Position numbers and translations under genes: made by a program. A stretch of 64,000 bases of DNA from Bradyrhizobium tropiciagri (GTDB taxonomy: Bacteria; Pseudomonadota; Alphaproteobacteria; Rhizobiales; Xanthobacteraceae). The notes under the pieces were generated by a model, which had not been told where the DNA came from, made no database searches, and saw only the letters and a list, made by a program, of their open reading frames with translations. Positions 57,353 through 64,000 of the stretch are shown here, in pieces; position 1 is the first letter of the stretch; each line of letters opens with the position of its first letter. The DNA lies in the NCBI RefSeq assembly GCF_001189845.1, contig NZ_LFLZ01000046.1, positions 1-64,000 of the forward strand, in the 5' to 3' direction.

Positions 57353-58087
57353 TCAGGTCAGCGCTCGTCCTGGAGCTGCGCCCGGCACCTTGCGCGGCGC
57401 TGATATCGGCGGATCGAGCGGCGCGGCTTGCAGCGCAGCAACAGTTGCGCGCACCAGCTCCTCGATGGCGTGGCCGGCGTCGGTGCCGTCGGCGCTGCCG
57501 CGCGACAGGCGCGACACGCGCTCCGGCGTCACCAGCGTGTAATAGAGCGCGCCGAGCAGAAAGTGGCCGCGCCAGACCAGATCGGTCCGCGGAATATGCG
57601 GCAGACTCTCGTGGATCGCGTCGATGAAGGCGTGGCTGGTGTCGTCGAAGGTCTGCGCGATGATCTTGCGCACAACCTCGTTGCCTTCGGCCGACATGAT
57701 TGCGCGCAACCGCGTGAACCGCGTTCCGCCGCCGGCAAGGTCGCTGCCCGAGGTGAAGGCCGGCAGCACATAGGCACGCACGATCGCCTCCAGCCGGTCC
57801 TGCAGGTCGCGCACCCGCCGCGCCGCCGCCAGAAGCTCGGAGCGCCGACGGTTCATCGGGCCGCAATGGCGCCGATAGATCTCGAGCAGCAGGCCGTCCT
57901 TGGTCTTGAAATGATAGGTCACGCTGCCGGGATTGGCGCCGGCGGCCTGCGCGATGTCGCGCACCGAGACGGCGTTGAAGCCGTAGGTCGAGAACAACTC
58001 CTCCGCCGCGGCGAGGATCGCCTCGCGCATGTTCGGCTTGCGCGTGCTCACGGCCTTTACGTTGGACTTGGTGGGCTTGCGGACCAT
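57353..58087 (-). CDS. TetR-family regulator leading a catabolic operon
   Basis: A 244-residue TetR protein. A basic tail (MVRKPTKSNVKAVSTRKPN) precedes the helix-turn-helix (VSVRDIAQAAGANPGSVTYHFKTKDGLL, about residues 40-67). The C-terminal domain is long and helical. It lies 19 bp before the decarboxylase-like gene and is probably the first gene of that operon. The dyad at 58087-58108 overlaps its start codon and suggests autorepression. The ATG at 58087 is preferred over 58126. Confidence 0.87.
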   Translation of the reverse strand: MVRKPTKSNVKAVSTRKPNMREAILAAAEELFSTYGFNAVSVRDIAQAAGANPGSVTYHFKTKDGLLLEIYRRHCGPMNRRRSELLAAARRVRDLQDRLEAIVRAYVLPAFTSGSDLAGGGTRFTRLRAIMSAEGNEVVRKIIAQTFDDTSHAFIDAIHESLPHIPRTDLVWRGHFLLGALYYTLVTPERVSRLSRGSADGTDAGHAIEELVRATVAALQAAPLDPPISAPRKVPGAAPGRALT

Positions 58088-58108
58088 ATTTGTACTATCG
58101 TCCAAATA
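58087..58108. promoter_or_regulatory. Candidate TetR operator at the regulator's own start
   Basis: On the minus strand TATTTGGAC-GATA-GTACAAATA, with 8 of 9 arm positions complementary. It overlaps the start codon of the TetR gene, an ideal place for autorepression. It also lies 40 bp after the end of the sugar-oxidation operon. Confidence 0.55.
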
Positions 58109-58147
58109 ATCAGGTCGCGTCAACAAGGCGGCCTGCGTCCGCTCTCG

Positions 58148-59065
58148 TCAGGACAGTTTGACGTCAGGCTCGGCCCGGCCGCGTGCCGCGGCATCGAGCA
58201 GAAAGGTCTGGCCGTGCCCGGGATCGGCCGCGCGCTGCGCCTCGTCCATGTCCTGCCAGGCCGAGGTGACCAGCACACGCGCAAAATCGCGGCCGACAAA
58301 GGCCGGACAGCTCGATTGCTTCGCCGGCACCTTCAGCGAGCGCAGATGCCGGCCGGAGGGATCGTAGACATCGACGCAGCCGCCGCCCCAGCGCGCGTTC
58401 CAGATCATGCCGTCGGCATCGACGATCGCGCCGTCGAGCCCGCCGACGCCTTGATGTCTGATCAAATCGATCGGCTCGCCGGTCGGCAATCCCGTTGCCG
58501 GATCGAGCGGCACGCGATGCAGCACGTTGGTCGCGGTGTCGGCGAAGTAGCCGACGTCGCCCGCCGGCGAAAAGCAGATCGCATTCGGGATCGTGATCCC
58601 GGGATAAAGCCGCGTGATGCGGCCCCGGTGCAGCGCGTAGATCGCGCCGGCGCTCTGCTCGGCCTGGCGCCCCATGGTGCCGAGCCAGAAGGTGCCCGAC
58701 GGATGCACGCGTGCATCGTTGGAGCGCGTCAGCGGATTGTCGGCCTCCAGCGCGGCAAACAGTTCCAGGCGGCCGTCGGCGACCTGCCGGACGTAGAGCC
58801 CATCTTCGGCAAGGATCAGCTGCCGCTCGCCGTCGATCCGCGCCAACGCGCTCGCCATCTTCGGCAGCGCGTGAATGATGGTGCGGCCATCTGCAAAGCG
58901 ATGCTCGAACAGGCGCCGCTCGCGGATGTCGAACCACCAAGCGGTGTCGGTCGATGCGTCATAGGCCGGGCCTTCGCCGAGATGACAACGCTCGGCCGAC
59001 AGCACGGATATCGGCACCTCTTCGATCGGCGGCTCGGCGGCACGGTCGGTCATGGCGGCACTCAC
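58148..59065 (-). CDS. SMP-30-type sugar lactonase of the sugar-oxidation operon
   Basis: A 305-residue SMP-30/gluconolactonase-like enzyme: CHLGEGPAYDASTDTAWWFDI (Glu metal ligand), NDARVHPSGTFWLGTMG (Asn and Asp), IPNAICFSPAGDVGYFADT and GLDGAIVDADGMIWNARWGG. It has no signal peptide, so it acts in the cytoplasm, unlike the one at 1-1243. It opens the lactone formed by the dehydrogenase upstream. Its start overlaps the aldose-epimerase stop (GTGA, GTG at 59065). An in-frame ATG at 59053 is an alternative. Confidence 0.88.
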   Translation of the reverse strand: MSAAMTDRAAEPPIEEVPISVLSAERCHLGEGPAYDASTDTAWWFDIRERRLFEHRFADGRTIIHALPKMASALARIDGERQLILAEDGLYVRQVADGRLELFAALEADNPLTRSNDARVHPSGTFWLGTMGRQAEQSAGAIYALHRGRITRLYPGITIPNAICFSPAGDVGYFADTATNVLHRVPLDPATGLPTGEPIDLIRHQGVGGLDGAIVDADGMIWNARWGGGCVDVYDPSGRHLRSLKVPAKQSSCPAFVGRDFARVLVTSAWQDMDEAQRAADPGHGQTFLLDAAARGRAEPDVKLS

Positions 59066-60132
59066 ACGGTTGAAAAGCAGTAGACGATGCTGCGCCGGTA
59101 GATCTGGCCGGGATCGAGCCGCGCCGACGGGAAATCCGGCCGGTTCGGCGTATCCGGCCAGGCGTGCGGCTCGAGACAGAGCGCGTCGGATTGCCGGTAC
59201 AACCGATCACCCTTGCCGGCCGTCGAGCCGTCGAGGAAGTTGCCGGAATAGAACTGCAATCCCGGCTGATCGGTGAACAGCTCCATCACGCGGCCGCTGT
59301 GCGGCGCCTCGAGGCGCGCGGCAAAGTGAAGGCCCGTCCCCGAGGCCAGGCAGAAATTGTGGTCGTAGCCGCGCCCGAGCCGCAGTTGCTCGTCATTCAT
59401 CCTGATCCGCGCGCCGATCGCCGTTGGCTTGCGGAAGTCGAACGGCGTGGCGTCGACCGGCCGCGGCGGTTCCGGCAGCGGGATCGCCGTGGCGTCCACC
59501 GCAAGGAAATGGTCGGACGCGATCGTCAGCCGGTGATCGAGGATTGGCGTGCCCGCGCGCGCGCCGTCGAGATTGAAGAAGCTGTGATTGGTAAGATTGA
59601 TGTAGGTCGGCCGGTCGGTGGTCGCCTCATAGGTGACCGCGAGTTCCATCGAATCGCGGACACGATAAGTCACGCGCGTCGCGAGAGTGCCCGGATAGCC
59701 CTCTTCGCCATGCGGGCTTTCGCGTTCCAGCACCAGCGTCGGCGCTGGATCGTCCGACAGTTCAACGATCCGCCACAGCCTGCGGTCAAAGCCCTGCGGC
59801 CCGCCGTGCAGCGCGTTGGGGCCGTTGTTGGCCTCGAGGTTCACCGTCTCGCCATCGAGCACGAAGCGCCCGCCGGCGATCCGGTTGGCATAGCGCCCGA
59901 TCGTCGCGCCGAAGAATTTACGCTGCGCGAGGTAACCGTCGAGCTCGTCGTGGCCCAGCACGATATCGTCGCAACGGCCGTCGCGATCCGGTGTGAGCAG
60001 CGCTTGCAGCGTGGCGCCGAAGGGAAGGATGGCAGCTTCAAAGCCGTGTTCGCCGCGCAACGTCACGCGTTCGACCACGGTGCCGTCGTGCAACTTGCCG
60101 AATGGCGCGCGAGCAATGCTGGCTGATGTCAT
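59062..60132 (-). CDS. galM: Aldose 1-epimerase
   Basis: A 356-residue mutarotase. GATLQALLTPDRDG, ATIGRYANRIAGGRF, GPNALHGGPQGFDRRLW, and the catalytic His pair region TNHSFFNLDG all match, with YDHNFCL and FYSGNFLDG near the C-terminus. It equilibrates alpha and beta sugars to feed the dehydrogenase. It lies 3 bp after the dehydrogenase stop. The symbol is given by family, not by confirmed substrate. Confidence 0.9.
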   Translation of the reverse strand: MTSASIARAPFGKLHDGTVVERVTLRGEHGFEAAILPFGATLQALLTPDRDGRCDDIVLGHDELDGYLAQRKFFGATIGRYANRIAGGRFVLDGETVNLEANNGPNALHGGPQGFDRRLWRIVELSDDPAPTLVLERESPHGEEGYPGTLATRVTYRVRDSMELAVTYEATTDRPTYINLTNHSFFNLDGARAGTPILDHRLTIASDHFLAVDATAIPLPEPPRPVDATPFDFRKPTAIGARIRMNDEQLRLGRGYDHNFCLASGTGLHFAARLEAPHSGRVMELFTDQPGLQFYSGNFLDGSTAGKGDRLYRQSDALCLEPHAWPDTPNRPDFPSARLDPGQIYRRSIVYCFSTV

Positions 60133-60134
60133 TT

Positions 60135-61064
60135 TCAGTCCTCGAACGCCTCGACGAGGCGCCGTCGCCCCAGCATGAAGCTATCGGCGGCGAGCCGCAA
60201 GGGTGCGAGGTCGACGTCGGATTTTCCGTCCGACGTCAACGTGACAAAGCGGCGGTACAGCGCGGGATATTCCTCGTCGGTGGCATCGACGATCAACCTG
60301 TTGCCATCGCGCAGCTGCCGTCCGCCTTTCGACAGCATCACGGGCCCGGCCTCGGTCTCGCACAGGATGTCCCAGCTCGGCGCCCCGCTCTGGCGAAAAT
60401 CGAATTCGGCGTGGATCGGCAAGCCGTTCGCATCGGACAGCTCGATGGTGGCTGCAATCGGCGTCTCCCGATTGGCGGGAAAGTCCAGCACCGCACTTTT
60501 GACAAAGACCGGATACGGCAGGATCTCGGTCAGGATCGATAGCGCGTTGATGCCGGGATCGAACACGCCGAGGCCACCCGCCTCGAAGATCCACGCCTGG
60601 CCGGGATGCCAGACGCGGACGTCTTCCTTCCAGATGACCGTTACCCTGTTGATCGTGCGTCCAGCGAGCAATTTTCGCGCCGGACCAACTGCGGGCGCGT
60701 AACGCGAATGCCATGTCGCGAATAATGTCCTGTTTGCCTCGTGCGCGGTCGCGATCAACGGCGTGAGCTCGCTTACCGTGGCTCCAGGTGGCTTCTCCAG
60801 CAGCACATGCTTGCCGGCGGCGAGCGCCGCGGCAGCCTGTACATGACGCATCTGCGGAGGCGTGCACAGCGCGACCGCATCGATCTCCGGCCCGTCGCGC
60901 AACAACTCCGGCAAATCGCGGAAATGCGGCAGGCCGGATGGGGTCTTGGCAGGATCGACCACCGCCACGAGTGCGGCGCCTGACGTCTTCGCGATCGCAG
61001 GCACGTGCTGCCGGCAGGCGATCTCGCCGAAACCGACGATGGCGATGCGAAGCAGGTCGCTCAT
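60135..61064 (-). CDS. Gfo/Idh/MocA-family sugar dehydrogenase (galactose/arabinose 1-dehydrogenase-like)
   Basis: A 309-residue NAD(P)-dependent enzyme. IAIVGFGEIACRQHVPAIAKT is the nucleotide fold, HVLLEKPPGATVSEL is the EKP motif with the catalytic Lys, and WHSRYAPAVGPAR and EAGGLGVFDPGINALSILTEIL match galactose and arabinose 1-dehydrogenases. It is the first gene of the operon with galM and lactonase, which fits sugar oxidation to the aldonic acid. GAGGACGG precedes the start. The exact sugar (D-galactose, L-arabinose or D-fucose) is unresolved. Confidence 0.87.
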   Translation of the reverse strand: MSDLLRIAIVGFGEIACRQHVPAIAKTSGAALVAVVDPAKTPSGLPHFRDLPELLRDGPEIDAVALCTPPQMRHVQAAAALAAGKHVLLEKPPGATVSELTPLIATAHEANRTLFATWHSRYAPAVGPARKLLAGRTINRVTVIWKEDVRVWHPGQAWIFEAGGLGVFDPGINALSILTEILPYPVFVKSAVLDFPANRETPIAATIELSDANGLPIHAEFDFRQSGAPSWDILCETEAGPVMLSKGGRQLRDGNRLIVDATDEEYPALYRRFVTLTSDGKSDVDLAPLRLAADSFMLGRRRLVEAFED

Positions 61065-61202
61065 GGCCGTCCTCGCGTTGCTGCCCGCCCGGCCGGCCGA
61101 TGCCGCCAGGCGAGATCATAAGCCAGCGCCGAATACCAACGGCATGATCCGGGTTTGGTTGCAATCGTGCAAGCCCACGACGCCCTGTTGTGGCGCACGC
61201 GC

Positions 61203-61301
61203 TGGGGCATCGGTTCTGATCCATCACAACCGATGCTCCAGCCTGTTGTTTTGACGGGCTTTCTTCACGCGAACCGGTCGCCACGTCATTCGAAACCCAC
61301 G
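61203..61301. repeat. Dispersed repeat related to 38881-38984
   Basis: Contains GGGGCATCGGTT..AACCGATGCTCC, a hairpin, followed by GTTGTTTTGACGGGCTTTCT and ACGCGAACCGG, which resemble the segment after the 43-bp palindrome at 38881. It lies between the dehydrogenase and amidohydrolase genes. Confidence 0.7.
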
Positions 61302-62327
61302 CTAGCGCGCGGCCTCGAATCCGCCGAGCACCGCCGTCAGATTGGCACCGAGGATGTCGGAGAGATAGCCGCCCTCCTGCACCAGCACGGTCGGCAGGCC
61401 GAACCGCGCCAGCGCCTCGCCGATCCGCCGGAAGCCGTCGGTGGTGACGGCGAGGCCCGCCAGCGGGTCCTTCTCGGAGGCGTCGAGACCGAGCGCAACC
61501 ACGAGCGCGGTCGGCGCGAAGGAACGGATCGTCTTCTCCGCCAGAGCGAGCGCCTTGATGTAGTCGTCGTCGCCGGTACCCTTGGCCAGGGGAATATTGA
61601 GATTGGTGCCGAGGCCGGGCCCGGCGCCGCGTTCATGCGCATAGCCCCAGACGAACGGGTAGAAGAACGACGGATCGGCGTGGATCGAGACGGTGAAGAC
61701 ATCGCCCCGCTCGTAAAAGATGCCCTGCGTGCCGTTGCCGTGATGCACGTCGACATCGAGGATTGCGACGCGCTCGTGCTTCTGGCGCAGATGCTCGGCC
61801 GCGATCGCGCTGTTGTTGAGGAAGCAGAAGCCGCCGGCGAGATCGCGGTAGGCGTGGTGGCCGGGTGGACGGCACAGCGCGTAGACGGCGTCCTCGCCGT
61901 CGAGCACCATCTGCGCCGCGGTGACCGCGACGTCGCTCGAGGCGCAAGCGCCGGCCCAGGTGCCGGGGCCGATCGGGGCCGCGGTGTCGACCGTATGCCA
62001 GCCGAGCTTGCCGACGATGTGGGTGGGATAGGTGCCGGGGTTACGCACCGGATGCACGTTCGCGATCATTTCCGGTCCGGCATTGCCGAGCGCCGACCAT
62101 TCGTCCCAGGCACCTTCGAGAAAGCTCAGATATTCAGGGCTGTGCACGCGCGCCCGCGGCCCCTGTCCGAATTTGGTCGGCTCGATCAGCGTGTGCCTGC
62201 CGGCTTTCAGGCCCGCCAGCAGGCGGTCGGCGCGCTCGGGCTGCTCGGTGGTGCGCTGGACCACACCGCGGACCAGGAAGAACTGCGGATCATGGCTGCG
62301 GTGCAGATCACTGTAGACGGCCTTCAC
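61302..62327 (-). CDS. Acetylpolyamine amidohydrolase-like (histone deacetylase family) protein
   Basis: A 341-residue class II-like zinc deacetylase. CRPPGHHAYRDLAGGFCFLNNSAIAAEHL, AILDVDVHHGNGTQGIFY (Asp and His ligands), and ALGLDASEKDPLAG (third ligand) complete the active site, and LVQEGGY is present. This branch, exemplified by AphA, removes acetyl groups from polyamines or other amines. The GTG at 62327 with AGGAG is preferred over the ATG at 62378. It is divergent from a TetR gene, which may regulate it. Confidence 0.88.
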   Translation of the reverse strand: MKAVYSDLHRSHDPQFFLVRGVVQRTTEQPERADRLLAGLKAGRHTLIEPTKFGQGPRARVHSPEYLSFLEGAWDEWSALGNAGPEMIANVHPVRNPGTYPTHIVGKLGWHTVDTAAPIGPGTWAGACASSDVAVTAAQMVLDGEDAVYALCRPPGHHAYRDLAGGFCFLNNSAIAAEHLRQKHERVAILDVDVHHGNGTQGIFYERGDVFTVSIHADPSFFYPFVWGYAHERGAGPGLGTNLNIPLAKGTGDDDYIKALALAEKTIRSFAPTALVVALGLDASEKDPLAGLAVTTDGFRRIGEALARFGLPTVLVQEGGYLSDILGANLTAVLGGFEAAR

Positions 62328-62473
62328 GGGACACTCCTGTTTGAACAGCGGCTGGGTCTTCGCTGGCGCGTTGTACACTATCAGCGACAGCGATGATCTG
62401 AAACCGACCGCGATTTCATGCTATGTCCGCATGCAGCGGAGTGATTCAACGACGCAGGACACAAATCGCACCC

Positions 62474-63082
62474 ATGGCGAGCAAGGCGGAGACCGAGGAT
62501 GCGACGGCGGGACGGCGCGGCCGGCCGCGCTCCGCCGCGACCACGGCCGCGATCCTGCAAAGCGCCTATACGCTGATGGCGACAACAGGCCTTGCCGCGA
62601 CCACCATCGACGCGATCGCCAAACATTCCAACGTCTCGAAGATGACGATCTACAAATGGTGGCCATCGCGCGAGGCCTTGCTGATCGATGCCTTCCTCGA
62701 CCAGGCCTCGCGGGCCGTGCCGCTGCCTGAGGCGGGTAATCCCGTGGCCCGCATCCGCCGCCATGTCGCGACCTATGTCGAGGCGCTGCAGGGCGAGTTC
62801 GGGCGGGTGCAGCTCGCGGTGATCTCGGAATGCATCTCGAAGACCGGCACAGCCGAGCTGTTCTACGAGCGCTATCTCGGTCTTCGCCGCGCCAGGATGC
62901 TCGAGATCATCACCGCCGGTCAGAAGGACGGCAGCATCGGTGCGCCGGGCGTGCCGGGCGATATCTATGACGCGATCTACGGCAGCCTGTTCTATCGCTA
63001 TGTCTTCGGCATCAAGCCGTTGACGCCCGCCTATGCGCGCAATCTCGTTAATCTGGTGCTCCGGCCGCGCGCCGACGCTTAG
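62474..63082 (+). CDS. TetR-family regulator divergent from the deacetylase gene
   Basis: A 202-residue TetR protein. The helix-turn-helix is LAATTIDAIAKHSNVSKMTIYKWWPSREALLIDAF, about residues 39-73. The C-terminal domain is helical, ending LVNLVLRPRADA. The start is uncertain: the Met at 62474 gives MASKAETEDATAGRRGRPR, typical for the family, and an in-frame ATG at 62423 is an alternative. Its stop overlaps the desaturase stop in convergent orientation. Confidence 0.85.
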   Translation: MASKAETEDATAGRRGRPRSAATTAAILQSAYTLMATTGLAATTIDAIAKHSNVSKMTIYKWWPSREALLIDAFLDQASRAVPLPEAGNPVARIRRHVATYVEALQGEFGRVQLAVISECISKTGTAELFYERYLGLRRARMLEIITAGQKDGSIGAPGVPGDIYDAIYGSLFYRYVFGIKPLTPAYARNLVNLVLRPRADA

Positions 63083-64000
63083 GCCGAGCGCTGCCGCTGG
63101 CGGCGGAACCAGGCCCAGGTCTCGCGCGTCACCGCGCGGTAGTTGCGGCCGCGATAGACGATGTGGCCATCGACGATGGCATTCAGCTTCGGCAACGCAT
63201 GGAACGGCACCGTCGGATAGGCGTGGTGCTCGACATGGTAAGGCATGTTCCAGGTGAACCACTTCATGATCCGGCCGGTCATCGTGGTCCGTGTGTTCTC
63301 GAATGCGCTCCGCGTCCGCTCGCAACCGGTGTGCTCGGCATAGAGATAGGGGCGCAGGATGAGCTGACCGGCCAGCAGCGGCACGATCCAGGCCCAGAGC
63401 AGGATCGCACTGTGCAGCGCGAGCGATGCAGCGAGCAACAGCAGATAGCCGGCGAGATAGAGCCTTGCCTCGAGCACGATCGCGGCGCGCTTGTGCGCTG
63501 GAATCCACGGCACGACCACTTGTCCCGTGAGGGCATGCCGTAGCATCAGGCGGATGCGGACCAAGACCTGCAGCAGTCCCGAATAGGCGATCGCGAGCTG
63601 GGTGTCGGACGCGGGCTTGGGACCGACGATCAACTCCGGGTCCTTCTCCGGATCCTGGGTGTAGCGATGATGGTCCCAGTGAAACAGGCAGTAATATTGA
63701 TAGGGCAATCCGATCATGAAGGCGGACAGATTGCCGACGACAAGATTGAGGGCATGGCTGCGGAACGCGGTCTTGTGCGCGGTCTCATGCACCACCATGA
63801 ACAGGAACGCGACGAAGTAACCCTGGATGGCGATCAGCGGCAGCGCCCATGGCAGGCCGTAACGCGACGAGACCAGCCAGATCAGCATGCCGCCGATCAC
63901 GATCATCCCATAGTGGCTTGCCGCGCGCACCGCGCCGGCCAGGTTCGACTTGGTCGACAGGTCGCGCAGGGTCAGCGGGCTGAGCGGCTTCAGGCGCGGT
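63079..64000 (-). CDS. Fatty acid desaturase family protein (N-terminus cut by window edge)
   Basis: At least 306 residues are visible. The frame continues past the window end (LKPLSPLTLRDLSTKSNLAGAVRAASHY upstream of the first in-window start at 63930). The three His boxes of membrane di-iron desaturases are intact: HETAHKT, HWDHHRYTQD and YHVEHHAYP. About four membrane helices are present. It inserts a double bond or hydroxyl in an acyl chain or carotenoid-like lipid. The substrate is unknown. It ends convergently with the TetR gene, overlapping by 4 bp. Confidence 0.85.
   Translation of the reverse strand, partial: PRLKPLSPLTLRDLSTKSNLAGAVRAASHYGMIVIGGMLIWLVSSRYGLPWALPLIAIQGYFVAFLFMVVHETAHKTAFRSHALNLVVGNLSAFMIGLPYQYYCLFHWDHHRYTQDPEKDPELIVGPKPASDTQLAIAYSGLLQVLVRIRLMLRHALTGQVVVPWIPAHKRAAIVLEARLYLAGYLLLLAASLALHSAILLWAWIVPLLAGQLILRPYLYAEHTGCERTRSAFENTRTTMTGRIMKWFTWNMPYHVEHHAYPTVPFHALPKLNAIVDGHIVYRGRNYRAVTRETWAWFRRQRQRSA

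Overview
The window looks like chromosomal DNA from a high-GC alphaproteobacterium, most likely Bradyrhizobium or a close relative. This is inferred from the GC-rich codon use, the protein families present, and several families of palindromic intergenic repeats of the kind seen in that group. It holds about 60 protein genes. No rRNA, tRNA, CRISPR array, transposase, integrase or phage gene was found.

Layout. 0-7.4 kb: an exported SMP-30-type lactonase cut by the window edge, a flavin-reductase-like protein, and an RND efflux operon (adaptor, pump, TetR regulator) with a good candidate operator upstream. 7.6-12.5 kb: an MFS transporter, a YcaQ-type glycosylase, and a divergent fumarylacetoacetase-fold hydrolase/LysR pair. 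12.7-19.6 kb: cell-envelope genes, namely an OmpA-domain protein, two GT39-like membrane glycosyltransferases, a FecR-domain protein abutting a (Pro-Thr)n autotransporter-like gene, and two small exported proteins. 20.2-22.4 kb: an OmpR-type response regulator and its histidine kinase. 22.4-31.9 kb: mixed metabolism (VOC protein, exported hydrolases, crotonase, cupin, CsbD, D-2-hydroxyacid dehydrogenase, FKBP isomerase, gamma-glutamyltransferase, TrhO, SlyX). 33.2-35.6 kb: an isolated TadE/TadG pair followed by a PilZ-like protein. 36-37 kb: hemE.

37.2-46.7 kb is the main catabolic block. It has a GMC oxidoreductase, an MhpA-like FAD hydroxylase next to an extradiol-dioxygenase-like VOC protein, and an operon of Rieske oxygenase, GntR regulator and PDR-type reductase. 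Two identical GTATAC sites 63 bp apart lie upstream of that operon. Together these genes could demethylate or hydroxylate an aromatic compound and open its ring. The substrate cannot be read from the sequence. 46.9-53.3 kb holds a DUF2778 protein, a second GGDEF/EAL protein, a DOPA-dioxygenase-like protein, a methyltransferase and a PilZ protein.

53.7-61.1 kb is a second catabolic block: a crotonase-fold protein, then a TetR-led operon (dihydroxyphthalate-decarboxylase-like protein, a DUF1932-type dehydrogenase, an SDR), then a three-gene sugar-oxidation operon (Gfo/Idh dehydrogenase, aldose 1-epimerase, lactonase) that fits oxidation of galactose or arabinose to the aldonate. The window ends with an acetylpolyamine-amidohydrolase-like gene, a divergent TetR gene and a truncated fatty acid desaturase.

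A striking global feature is that six genes are each split by what looks like the loss of a single base, mostly from GG, CC or T runs. The uniform direction points to sequence error at least as much as to gene decay. I saw no clear candidate for an entirely new system. The most interesting leads are the uncharacterised aromatic block with its paired operator sites, the FecR/autotransporter pair, and the isolated TadE/TadG/PilZ set.
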